Positions 8,334-16,039 of a stretch of 64,000 bases of DNA are shown in pieces. The notes below the pieces were generated by a model. It made no database searches, had not been told where the DNA came from, and worked only from the letters and a program-made list of their open reading frames with translations. The stretch is from contig NZ_CP053746.1 in the NCBI RefSeq assembly GCF_013201545.1, forward strand, positions 3,251,001 to 3,315,000, written 5' to 3'. The translations under genes were made by a program, and so were the position numbers. Within the stretch, counting starts at the first letter, position 1, and each line of letters starts with the position of its first letter. This DNA comes from Pseudomonas graminis. Its GTDB lineage: Bacteria > Pseudomonadota > Gammaproteobacteria > Pseudomonadales > Pseudomonadaceae.

Positions 8334-9085
8334 AAAAAATCGTCATCACCGGTGCCGCCAACGGCATCGGCAAGGCCACCGCCATTGCTTGTGTAGAGGC
8401 GGGTTATTACGTCATCGCCGCTGACAAGGATCGCCTGGGGCTGCAAGCCTTACAGGCCCGTTTGCCCACGCATCGGCTGGAAACGCATCTGGCGGACTTT
8501 TCTCAGCCGCAGGTCTATCAGTCATTCATCGGCGACCTCTATGACCGCCACCGACACAACGCACTTGAGGCGCTGGTGAACAATGCCGGGATCTATCACG
8601 GCAAGAGCGTCTATGACTACAGCGACGAGGAGATGGAGGAAATATGGGCGGTCAATCTGAAGTCGCTGGTTTACCTGTCGAAGGATTTCGCCCGGCGTGA
8701 GTCCGGCGCGACGCACTTGCGCAGCATCGTCAACGTTACGTCGGTTGCCGGTGAGGTCGGCAGTATGGACGCGTTGTACGGCGCGACGAAGGCTGGGGTG
8801 ATTGGCCTGACCAAGGCTGGGGTGATTGGCCTGACCAAGGCCAATGCCTGGAATTTTGCCCCCCGGATCCGGGTGAACGCCGTGTCCCCGGGGCTGATTC
8901 GCGACACCTCGATTCATGACCGTATTCCGGAGCCGCGCCTTAAGGAGTACGAGCGGCAGGAAATCATCAAGGCGCCCATCCAGCCAGACGGCGTGGCCGA
9001 CGTCATTCTGTTCCTGCTCTCGGAAAAGAGCCGTCACCTGACCGGAAAAGTCATCGCAGTGGATAACGGCGCCTACCCGCGCTAG
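8330..9085 (+). CDS. Short-chain dehydrogenase/reductase with active-site duplication
   Basis: 251 residues of classical SDR type. It has GAANGIGKA as the nucleotide loop, NNAGIYH, a catalytic Ser in VTSVAG and YGATK as the Tyr-x3-Lys pair, then a VNAVSPG segment. Directly at the catalytic lysine, an 8-residue unit (KAGVIGLT) occurs twice in a row, encoded by a perfect 24-bp tandem repeat at 8789-8836. Normal SDRs have it once, so the helix after the active site is lengthened by about two turns. The frame stays open. Activity may be changed or lost. ATG 8330 overlaps the sulfotransferase stop. The role is oxidation or reduction of a pathway alcohol or ketone, substrate unknown. Confidence 0.85.
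   Translation: MKKIVITGAANGIGKATAIACVEAGYYVIAADKDRLGLQALQARLPTHRLETHLADFSQPQVYQSFIGDLYDRHRHNALEALVNNAGIYHGKSVYDYSDEEMEEIWAVNLKSLVYLSKDFARRESGATHLRSIVNVTSVAGEVGSMDALYGATKAGVIGLTKAGVIGLTKANAWNFAPRIRVNAVSPGLIRDTSIHDRIPEPRLKEYERQEIIKAPIQPDGVADVILFLLSEKSRHLTGKVIAVDNGAYPR
8789..8836 (+). repeat. Perfect 24-bp in-frame tandem duplication
   Basis: Copies at 8789-8812 and 8813-8836 are identical and begin at the catalytic Lys codon of the SDR gene. A third partial copy (AAGGCC) follows. Perfect identity points to a recent slippage duplication or an assembly error. Confidence 0.95.
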
Positions 9086-9130
9086 CGATCAGGAACACCG
9101 CAGTCCCTCACGCATTTCAGGGAGAACACC

Positions 9131-10333
9131 ATGCACCGCAAGAAACTGCTCATCGTTGGCGGCGGCAATTTGTGCCTGCAAATCCTGCAGGTCCTGGCCC
9201 CGCGCAATCAGTTCGAATTCCACGTCGCCAGCCGCGATCTCGAAAAGGCCACGCGGATGTGCAATCTGATCCGACTGGCCGCGCTTCAACAAAACGTCGC
9301 GATTCAGATTCACAGCCATGAGATGGACCTGCGCGAGTCGTGCATCAACCGCAATGCCGAGATGCTCCTGAAGATTCGTCCGGACATCATTATCAACTGT
9401 GCCTCGCTGCAATCCTGGCGAGTGATCACGCAATTGCCGGCCGAGCGTTTCGCTGCCCTCGATCAGGCGCAGCTCGGGCCCTGGCTACCGATGCACCTGG
9501 CGCCTGCCTACGCGCTGATGCGCGCCGTCAAACAGGCGTGCCCGAAAAGTCTGGTGGTCAACGCGGCGTTTCCGGACGCCGTCAACCCGATCCTCTACAA
9601 GGTCGGCATGGCGCCGGATGTCGGCATCGGCAACATCGCCAACCTGGTTCCGGCCACGCGCAGCGCCATCGCGCATCTGACCGACTGCCTGCCGACACAG
9701 GTTTGCGCCAAACTCATCGGCCATCACTATTTCAGTCACAGCGCGCCCCGCCATGGCCTGCCGCCGCAGCAGCTCGACGCGAGCTTCAACCTGACCTACT
9801 GGATTGATGGCGAAGAGCGCACCGACGGGCACACGGCGGAAGCTATTTTTGGCTCCGTCGCCCGTGAATTCAGTAGGCTCGGCGGCGTCGACGGGCAGTA
9901 CCTCACCGCCATGTCTGCGGTGACCGTGCTGGAAAACCTGTACGCCGATCACGAGGTGCGGGTTCACGCCCCCGGTCCCCACGGGTTGCCCGGTGGCTAT
10001 CCGGTCAAGGTCGGCATGGGCAAGGTGCTGCTCGACCTGCCCTACGGCGTGACGCGCGAAGAAGCCATCAAGGTCAATGAAGCAGGGCAGCGCCTGGACG
10101 GCATCAGCCTGATTCGCGCCGATGGCACGGCGGTGTTCGGCGAGGCGCAGATGCAGGTCATGCAGCGTGAACTGAATTTCGCCATGGCCGAGATGCGCGT
10201 TTGCGACTCTGCAGCGTGGGCGGAGGAACTGGGCAGTAAATACCGGGCGTACGCCGACGCGAGCCACCACACCAACAGCCATCACGCAGGAGTCGCCGCC
10301 CATGACGCCGGTTATCGCGCTTTCGCCTGCTGA
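9131..10333 (+). CDS. Saccharopine-dehydrogenase-like NAD(P)-binding protein
   Basis: 400 residues. The N-terminal Rossmann motif KKLLIVGGGNLCLQILQVLA is followed by ASRDLEKATRMC and an IIINCASL segment, as in saccharopine-dehydrogenase-like or homospermidine-synthase-like reductases. The C-terminal half holds LGGVDGQYLTAMSAV and GLPGGYPVKVG, which I cannot assign. A reductive imine-forming step, linking an amine to a carbonyl, would fit the family, but the substrate is unknown. It is preceded by a 45-base gap with TTTCAGGGAG ahead of ATG. The last ~15 residues are His/Ala-rich, and the end overlaps the next gene by 32 bases. Confidence 0.7.
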   Translation: MHRKKLLIVGGGNLCLQILQVLAPRNQFEFHVASRDLEKATRMCNLIRLAALQQNVAIQIHSHEMDLRESCINRNAEMLLKIRPDIIINCASLQSWRVITQLPAERFAALDQAQLGPWLPMHLAPAYALMRAVKQACPKSLVVNAAFPDAVNPILYKVGMAPDVGIGNIANLVPATRSAIAHLTDCLPTQVCAKLIGHHYFSHSAPRHGLPPQQLDASFNLTYWIDGEERTDGHTAEAIFGSVAREFSRLGGVDGQYLTAMSAVTVLENLYADHEVRVHAPGPHGLPGGYPVKVGMGKVLLDLPYGVTREEAIKVNEAGQRLDGISLIRADGTAVFGEAQMQVMQRELNFAMAEMRVCDSAAWAEELGSKYRAYADASHHTNSHHAGVAAHDAGYRAFAC

Positions 10334-11084
10334 CCGATCAGGCAATGCCGATGAGGACTATGCGCGGCAGTACGCGGCGGATTTCGTCGAGCGCTGGGAC
10401 GAACTCATCGACTGGGACAAACGTGCGGCTGGCGAGGGCTCTTTCTTATACGATCTGCTGCGCCCCGCCGGTGCCTGGCGGGTGCTGGATGCCGCCACCG
10501 GCAGCGGCTTCCATGCCGCCCAGCTGCACAAGGCCGGGTTTGACGTCACTGCCTGTGACGGCAGCCCGACCATGGTGGATCGCGCCCGCCGCAACTTCGC
10601 GCGGCTGGGGGTCGACGTTCCGCTCCATCGTTGCGACTGGCAAGCGCTGGACGCCCGCGTACTGGGCAAGTTCGACGCAGTGCTGTGCCTCGGCAGCTCG
10701 CTATGCCATTTGTTCGACCGCGAGGCGCGCATCGCCGTGTTGAAGCGGTTTCGGCAGATGCTCAAACCCGGTGGGCTGCTGTTGGTCGATCAGCGCAATT
10801 TCGAAGCCATCCTCGCCGGCCGCTTCAGGTCATCGGGGCGCTATTACTACTGCGGCGACACCGCCAGCGTCACCCTTGGCGAACTGGACGAGTCGGTGTG
10901 CGAGTTCGTCTATCGCTTTGCCGACGGGGCGCAATATCGGCTGCGCGTGTGCCCGATTCGCCCGCGCCAGTTGCAGGACGAACTGCGCGCGGCGGGGTTC
11001 CGCGCCCCCCATGCGTACGGCGATTTCAAACCAATCTACGACGTCATGAACGTGGACTTCATCATCCACCAGGCCCACGCCTGA
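10302..11084 (+). CDS. SAM-dependent N-methyltransferase, glycine/sarcosine type
   Basis: 260 residues. [27 protein letters not shown] near the N terminus and [28 protein letters not shown] (SAM motif I, about residues 61-88) closely follow the glycine/sarcosine N-methyltransferase pattern, as in halophile betaine synthesis and glycine N-methyltransferase. [12 protein letters not shown] and [14 protein letters not shown] are later SAM-fold motifs. It lies inside a biosynthetic operon and lacks a dimethylglycine methyltransferase partner, so the substrate is more likely a pathway amine than free glycine. AGGAG nine bases before ATG 10302 supports this start despite the 32-base overlap with the upstream gene. 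Confidence 0.82.
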   Translation: MTPVIALSPADRSGNADEDYARQYAADFVERWDELIDWDKRAAGEGSFLYDLLRPAGAWRVLDAATGSGFHAAQLHKAGFDVTACDGSPTMVDRARRNFARLGVDVPLHRCDWQALDARVLGKFDAVLCLGSSLCHLFDREARIAVLKRFRQMLKPGGLLLVDQRNFEAILAGRFRSSGRYYYCGDTASVTLGELDESVCEFVYRFADGAQYRLRVCPIRPRQLQDELRAAGFRAPHAYGDFKPIYDVMNVDFIIHQAHA

Positions 11085-11109
11085 CGCCGACTCAAGGAGG
11101 AGCATTGTC

Positions 11110-11715
11110 ATGATCACCCATACCCCTTGCCTGACGCAGCACAACAACCTGGTGCCGTACCCGTTTAGCGAAATCACCTCGGCCAGGCCCGGCGCCAGAC
11201 CCCGGGTCATCTGGTTGACCGGGCTGTCGGCGGCGGGGAAATCCACCATCGTCGACAACCTCGGGCCGGTGCTCAGTGCTCGCGGGTTGACGACCTGCAT
11301 TCTGGACGGCGATTCGGTACGCACCGGTCTGTGCCGCGACTTGAGTTTCTCTGCCGAAGATCGTGAAGAGAACGTGCGCCGGGTGGCGGAAGTCGCGGCG
11401 TTGATGGTTGAAGCAGGGTTGACGGTGATGGTGGCGTTGATCTCGCCCACGCGCTCGGCCCGGCAGCTGGCCCGCTCGATTGTGGGCAGTGCGCGGTTTG
11501 TAGAGGTGTTTGTCGATGTGCCGCTGGCGGTGGCTGAAGCCCGGGACCCGAAGGGGTTGTACCGGCGTGCGCGGGCGGGGGGAATCACAGGGTTTACCGG
11601 GGTGGATTCAGCGTATGAACCGCCGGTGTTTCCCGAGCTGCACATTCGCAGTGATCAGGTTGATGTGGGGCGGGCGGTGAAAATGATTGATGAGTGGTTG
11701 TTGGCGCGAGGGTAG
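11110..11715 (+). CDS. cysC: Adenylylsulfate (APS) kinase, stand-alone
   Basis: 201 residues. The protein carries a P-loop GLSAAGKST (about residue 38), [16 protein letters not shown] and [19 protein letters not shown], and the lid/APS-binding segment [23 protein letters not shown]. These are the full CysC signature. It phosphorylates APS to make PAPS, the donor for the sulfotransferase three genes upstream. In many pseudomonads the housekeeping activity is fused to CysN, so a stand-alone copy in this operon suggests a dedicated PAPS supply. A strong AAGGAGGAG site precedes ATG 11110. The operon ends at the hairpin 11719-11760. Confidence 0.9.
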   Translation: MITHTPCLTQHNNLVPYPFSEITSARPGARPRVIWLTGLSAAGKSTIVDNLGPVLSARGLTTCILDGDSVRTGLCRDLSFSAEDREENVRRVAEVAALMVEAGLTVMVALISPTRSARQLARSIVGSARFVEVFVDVPLAVAEARDPKGLYRRARAGGITGFTGVDSAYEPPVFPELHIRSDQVDVGRAVKMIDEWLLARG

Positions 11716-11718
11716 GGG

Positions 11719-11760
11719 GAAGAGGTGCGGATAACCACCCGTGGTCATCCGCACCTCTTC
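11719..11760. terminator. Long hairpin between converging genes
   Basis: A 42-base inverted repeat: 20-base arms with one mismatch and a two-base loop (GAAGAGGTGCGGAT at the left base, ATCCGCACCTCTTC at the right). It begins 4 bases after the cysC stop. There is no T-run on either side, so it may stall transcription or protect 3' ends of both converging transcripts. Its right base overlaps the stop of the decayed gene on the other strand. Confidence 0.75.
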
Positions 11761-12030
11761 AAGCTGGCAAGCCGCTGATCAACCGCGTCCAGTTGCCATA
11801 GGCAAATGCTTCGGTCGCTTCTTGATCGAGGCCGCACTGTTCCACAAAATTTCGGGCATCCCGACCCGGCCGTATTGGTAGGTAAAGTCGGTGGAACACA
11901 GCACCCAAAATTCGCACCCGCTTTCTTTTCCACGATCACTACGTGGGCGTGGCGCCTGCCAGGCGGCGTATTCCGGTGGAACTCTTTGAACAACCCGGAC
12001 ACTGAGTTTTAGCGCGTTCCGCCGGGTCAG
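11759..12030 (-). pseudogene. Decayed C-terminus of a probable amidohydrolase
   Basis: On the minus strand one frame reads CSTDFTYQYGRVGMPEI at about 11850-11900. After a frame change, FVEQCGLDQEATEAFAYGNW continues and ends TRLISGLPA with a stop at 11759-11761. The STD..Y..G and FAYGN.TRL pattern is like the C-terminus of Amidohydro_2-type metal hydrolases/decarboxylases, recalled from family knowledge and not searched. Upstream, LFKEFHRN sits in yet another frame. At least one frameshift and loss of the whole N-terminal part mean it is not functional. The HAD gene starting at 12085 bounds the remnant. Confidence 0.4.
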
Positions 12031-12084
12031 TCCCTTTTGTGATCCACACGCGGCATCGTTGCGCAGCCTTCGGAGAACACTTCC

Positions 12085-12783
12085 ATGCTTGAGCTCGATT
12101 CCCGCATCAAAGTCATTACCTTCGATTGTTACGGCACCCTTGTGCAGTGGCATGACGCTGTTCGGCGAGCGGCGGCGTCCATCCTTGAGCGACATCTGTC
12201 GGCCCATGCCTCCACGGACAGTGTCGCCAGTTTCGCGGCGCGCCTGCGTGAGATTGCGATGGAGCATCAGCAGCAATCGCCGTTTCGTGACTACGAAGCG
12301 GTACTCGATGCGAGCCTGAACCAGGCGTTGCGCGAAACCGGTCATGACGCCACGGCGGCAGACCTTGAGACCTTGCTCGCGACCCTGGGAAGGATCGAGC
12401 CCCACCCCGACGTACCCGAAGCGCTTGCCCGATTGCGCGAGCATTACCGGATCGCCGTCATCAGCAACACCTCGGATCACCTGATTGCCGACACCATCAC
12501 CGCCATCGGTACACCGATCGATTTCGTCATCACGGCCCAACAGGCGCGTGCGTACAAGCCCGATCACGCGCTCTTCCACCACGCTTACGCCGCGATGGGT
12601 GTTACGAAAGATGAAACGATCCATGTCGCCATGGGCCAGGTCAGTGATCTGAAGGTCTGCCAGGAACTGGGCATTCGGTCCGTCTGGATCGACCGAGAGG
12701 GCGAACCCCTGGACCCCGCATGGCAACCTGACGCTGTATTGAAGGACCTTTCCGGGCTGCCGCAGTTGCTGACGCCGTCCTGA
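12085..12783 (+). CDS. HAD-superfamily hydrolase, haloacid dehalogenase-like
   Basis: 232 residues. FDCYGTLVQW gives the Asp nucleophile and Thr of HAD motif I, VISNTSD is motif II, and YKPDHALF holds the motif III Lys. The layout resembles type II 2-haloacid dehalogenases. However, the Tyr after KPD is Phe here, and the SSN..D motif of true L-2-haloacid dehalogenases is replaced by AMGQVSD. Dehalogenase activity is therefore doubtful; a phosphatase or related hydrolase is as likely. It sits next to an MFS carrier and a fluoroacetate-dehalogenase-like gene on the same strand, with a 45-bp gap to the MFS gene. Confidence 0.8.
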   Translation: MLELDSRIKVITFDCYGTLVQWHDAVRRAAASILERHLSAHASTDSVASFAARLREIAMEHQQQSPFRDYEAVLDASLNQALRETGHDATAADLETLLATLGRIEPHPDVPEALARLREHYRIAVISNTSDHLIADTITAIGTPIDFVITAQQARAYKPDHALFHHAYAAMGVTKDETIHVAMGQVSDLKVCQELGIRSVWIDREGEPLDPAWQPDAVLKDLSGLPQLLTPS

Positions 12784-12828
12784 CATCCCGGCTCGGCTGT
12801 CGGTCCCCCACCCGATAAGGGGTCACGC

Positions 12829-14007
12829 ATGCTTGTTACCGGGATTCTCTGGATAGCGTTTTTCATCATCAACTTCAACGTGGTGATGATGATTCCGCTG
12901 CTGCCTTTTATTCAGCGGGATCTGCACCTTTCTCCCAGTGAGTCCGGGTGGATATTGGCCGCGTTTCCGGTCGTGGCGCTGATCAGTAATCTGGCGCTTG
13001 GCCCGTTGATTGATCGCTTCGGCAGAAAGCTGTTCATCACCGTGGGTGGTGTTGCTTGCTGCCTGACGCTGCTGTTCACCGCCGCATCCCAAAGCGCTTC
13101 CATGATCGTATTGAGCCGGGCTGCGACAGGGCTGTTCATGCCGATGATCGGCGCATCTATCTTCGCCGCCCTGGCGGACTATGTCCCCGAGCCCAAACGC
13201 GCCCGGGCGGCGGGGTATGTCACCACCGCCGCGCCGATCGCCTTTCTGTGCTCACTCTCGATGGGTGTTGTCGTCGGGGGGCTGCTGTCCTGGCAAGTCA
13301 CCGTCGTCGGCCTGGCGGTCGTGTGCGCCACCCTTGCCGGGCTGGAGCTCACCTTTCCGACACCGCCGCAAGCTTCGCTGTCGTCTTCGAAAATAAGTTG
13401 GGCCATGTACAAGGAGCGGTTGACGTCGCTGTCGGCCAGTCCCGGCACCCGCCCGTTGATGGCGGCGTACTTTTGCTGGTCGATTGGCGTGTACGTTTTT
13501 CTGGGGCTGTACCCGAGCTGGCTTGTGCAACACGGCCTTTCATCATTTGGCGTCGATGCCGTGGGCTCGGTTATCTTCATCGGTGAGGTCGGTGGACTCT
13601 TCGGCGCGATGCTTTCCGCCAGGCTTGCCAGTCGATTCAACAATCCATTGCGGCTGTGCGCTGTCGCCTCGATGGCGATCGCGGCAGTGATCCAGATGAT
13701 CCCATGGGGCGAGGGCTCACCGTTTGCACAAGGCGCTGCCTACATGGGCTTCGCGTTCGGGCGAGACCTGATGCTGGCGTTGATATTGGGCGATGCCATG
13801 GGGCTGGTTGAAGCTTCTCGAAGAGGAAGTCTTAATTCATCGCTCAACGCGGTGTATCAAACGGGTGGGACGTTGGGTGGATTGTTGAGTGCCTGGCTGT
13901 ATGGCTTGAACGCCGGGTATTTCGCGAACGTGCTGGTGGCGTCGTTGGCGTTTGTTGCTTCCGCGGTGTTGCTGCGTGGAATCTCCGGGCCGAGGGATCG
14001 TTTCTGA
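12829..14007 (+). CDS. MFS transporter, 12-helix type
   Basis: 392 residues with about 12 hydrophobic helices. The motif-A region reads NLALGPLIDRFGRKLFITVGG (G..D..GR.), about residue 50, which is typical of MFS carriers. ATG 12829 follows AAGGGG. It is located between two hydrolase genes on the same strand, so it may import or export their substrate or product. Membership in the AraJ/CynX-like branch is a guess. No substrate can be named. Confidence 0.85.
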   Translation: MLVTGILWIAFFIINFNVVMMIPLLPFIQRDLHLSPSESGWILAAFPVVALISNLALGPLIDRFGRKLFITVGGVACCLTLLFTAASQSASMIVLSRAATGLFMPMIGASIFAALADYVPEPKRARAAGYVTTAAPIAFLCSLSMGVVVGGLLSWQVTVVGLAVVCATLAGLELTFPTPPQASLSSSKISWAMYKERLTSLSASPGTRPLMAAYFCWSIGVYVFLGLYPSWLVQHGLSSFGVDAVGSVIFIGEVGGLFGAMLSARLASRFNNPLRLCAVASMAIAAVIQMIPWGEGSPFAQGAAYMGFAFGRDLMLALILGDAMGLVEASRRGSLNSSLNAVYQTGGTLGGLLSAWLYGLNAGYFANVLVASLAFVASAVLLRGISGPRDRF

Positions 14008-14108
14008 GCTGTCAGGAAGTTGCGCACGGCCGACTGTAGTCGGTGAGCCTGAAGCGGGCGCACGCCAGCGGTGCCTGCACTACCGTGGGAGGTCACCAGG
14101 AGGTGAAC

Positions 14109-14972
14109 ATGTTCGAAGGTTTCCAACTCGCGATGATTGATCTGCCTGAGGCGACGCTACGGGTTCGCTACGGTGGCTCTGGTCCTCCGTTGCTGTTGCT
14201 TCATGGTCATCCACGGACCCACACGACCTGGCATCAGGTGGCGCCACTGCTGGCAGACTCTTTTACGGTGATCTGCCCTGACCTCAGGGGTTTTGGGCAG
14301 TCCAGCAAGCCCGCCGACGCCCATGACCACGAGGCGTTCTCAAAACGAGCAAAAGCGCGTGATTGCATCGCCCTGATGGATCGCCTCGGTTTCGATAAAT
14401 TTCGTGTGGCAGGTCATGACCGGGGCAGTTACGCGGCGTTTCGTCTGGCCCTTGACCATCCCTCTCGGGTGCTGAAATTGGCGATTCTGGATGGCGTGCC
14501 CATCCTGGAAGCGCTCGAACGGTGTGGATCGCGGTTTGCTTCCAGCTGGTGGCACTGGTTTTTCTATGCTCAACCCGACAAGCCTGAACGGGCCATTTTC
14601 GCCGACCCCAAAGCCTGGTACGGAGGCAGCGCCGAATCGATGGGCCAGGAGAATTTCGAGGATTTTCAGGCCGCGATCCAGGACCCCGAAACGGTTATCG
14701 GAATGCTCGGTGATTATCGCGCAGGCCTCGCCCTGGACCACGTGCATGATAAGGAAGACCGCGAGGCCGGTCGCCGGATTCAATGCCCGCTTCACGTCAT
14801 CTGGTCGTTGAAGGATGACCTCGAATTCCTCTACGGCGACGTGATTTCTGTTTGGCAGCCATGGGCACAACAGAAGGTCACCGGCATGGGAATCGAGAGC
14901 GGCCACCACATGGCGGAGGAGGCGCCGGCTGAACTGGCGAGCGCGCTGAAGGCGTTTTTTGCTGCGAAGTGA
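14109..14972 (+). CDS. Alpha/beta hydrolase, fluoroacetate-dehalogenase-like
   Basis: 287 residues. ATG 14109 follows a near-perfect AGGAGGTGA, so the upstream GTG at 14043 is rejected. The fold motifs match haloacetate dehalogenases: LLHGHPRTHTTWH, DLRGFGQSSKP, GHDRGSYAAFR with the Asp nucleophile, ILDG, WHWFF (His-Trp of the halide pocket), DYRAG (Tyr of the pocket) and GHH (catalytic His). One substrate residue differs: the enzyme family has a second carboxylate-binding Arg four residues after the nucleophile, and here it is Tyr. This may change substrate preference, for example to an ester or epoxide. It follows the MFS gene by ~100 bp. Confidence 0.82.
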   Translation: MFEGFQLAMIDLPEATLRVRYGGSGPPLLLLHGHPRTHTTWHQVAPLLADSFTVICPDLRGFGQSSKPADAHDHEAFSKRAKARDCIALMDRLGFDKFRVAGHDRGSYAAFRLALDHPSRVLKLAILDGVPILEALERCGSRFASSWWHWFFYAQPDKPERAIFADPKAWYGGSAESMGQENFEDFQAAIQDPETVIGMLGDYRAGLALDHVHDKEDREAGRRIQCPLHVIWSLKDDLEFLYGDVISVWQPWAQQKVTGMGIESGHHMAEEAPAELASALKAFFAAK

Positions 14973-15012
14973 AGATCGGGACCCCGCTGCAGACCGGCCC
15001 ATTTATTTCTGC

Positions 15013-15041
15013 GGAACCGATCTGCCGTAAGGCGCCACACA
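15013..15041 (+). promoter_or_regulatory. Predicted hrp box (HrpL sigma-factor promoter)
   Basis: GGAACC at 15013-15018, a 16-base spacer, then CCACACA at 15035-15041 match the HrpL consensus GGAACC-N15/17-CCACNNA at every fixed position. It faces the gene that starts 130 bases downstream. HrpL turns on type III secretion and effector genes in P. syringae-group bacteria. Confidence 0.75.
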
Positions 15042-15171
15042 AGGGCTACCCACTCCCACGCGAACCTCACAGCGATCGCCCCGTTACAACATCCAACACG
15101 CCTGCATCCGTGCAAGCGGTCCAGAGTGGGCCTGGGGCACTGCCAACCGACCTTTCAGTTTGGAGAAAAAC

Positions 15172-15972
15172 GTGAAATTACCCGGACTCGGCGCCTCGTC
15201 GCCCAAGACACCAGACATCACTCCCCATGCTTCCAAGCCGGACGCCAAGCCGACGCCCGACGCGGGCAAACCATCGAATACCCCTACCGATTCCGGTAAC
15301 GGCGGCAGCCGTGCTACCGGCAACTTCAGCAATGTCGCCCAAGGTACGGGCGCTCTGGCCAGCGGCGGCGCGGCCATTTATCGGGCTGACCAGAGCACGC
15401 AGAATTCTCAATACGCCACGCAATCCACCACGGGCGCAGTGAACTATGGCGGCCCTGCCGGGAGTGGCGGGCCGTCGGGTCTGCAAAACCAGTCCCTGGC
15501 TCAGCAGAGCCCGGGACTGGGCAACGCAGGTGAGCAGTCGACGCAGAACTCACCGCTTCTGCAGCTGCTGGATAAGTTGATTGGGGCGCTGTTGCAGTCA
15601 GTCGGCGGCGGGGCGAGTAAGCAACCTGCCGGCGGCGATGCTGCCCCCACGCACACCAAGGACACGCCTGTGGCCGAGCAGAGCCATAACAAGGACGGTT
15701 TAGCCGGAGCCGCTGGGCAAGTCGGGAAAGCACTGTGGATGGTGCCCGGTTTGAGTAACGTGATGACTGGCATAGGCGAGTCCGACGGCAGTGTCGGCGG
15801 GATGCTCAAAGGCGGCGTCGGAGGCGCAGTGGACACTGCGAAAGGCGCAGCCGTCGGCCTTATCGGCGGTGGCGGCAACCCGGTCGCCATGGCGGCTGGT
15901 GCTTATGGCGGGGCGTTGTCTGAAACCAAAGCTGCCCCTGAAGGGGTGCGCAACGCAGCGGGCATGCTCTAA
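15172..15972 (+). CDS. Harpin-like glycine-rich protein, candidate type III secreted protein
   Basis: 266 residues from GTG 15172, which follows GGAG at six bases; a TTG at 15160 would sit on that site. The protein is rich in Gly, Ser, Gln, Ala and has no cysteine. Its first 14 residues (MKLPGLGASSPKTP) have Leu at position 3, several Ser/Pro and no acidic residue, as expected for Pseudomonas type III substrates. A central amphipathic segment LLQLLDKLIGALLQS (about residue 127) recalls harpins, and the C-terminal third is a Gly-rich hydrophobic stretch (GGVGGAVDTAKGAAVGLIGG). A full hrp box lies upstream. No known effector is recognised by name. The gene stands alone. Confidence 0.65.
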   Translation: MKLPGLGASSPKTPDITPHASKPDAKPTPDAGKPSNTPTDSGNGGSRATGNFSNVAQGTGALASGGAAIYRADQSTQNSQYATQSTTGAVNYGGPAGSGGPSGLQNQSLAQQSPGLGNAGEQSTQNSPLLQLLDKLIGALLQSVGGGASKQPAGGDAAPTHTKDTPVAEQSHNKDGLAGAAGQVGKALWMVPGLSNVMTGIGESDGSVGGMLKGGVGGAVDTAKGAAVGLIGGGGNPVAMAAGAYGGALSETKAAPEGVRNAAGML

Positions 15973-16039
15973 ACGATTCCTGCCGCATGTTTCCTCTTGG
16001 GGGGAACATGCCTGGCAGGGATTTCTCGACCGAAACACG

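Noticed and set aside
11779..12786. 335-residue minus ORF
   Set aside because: Most of it is antisense to the HAD gene; only its last ~60 residues are part of the amidohydrolase remnant.
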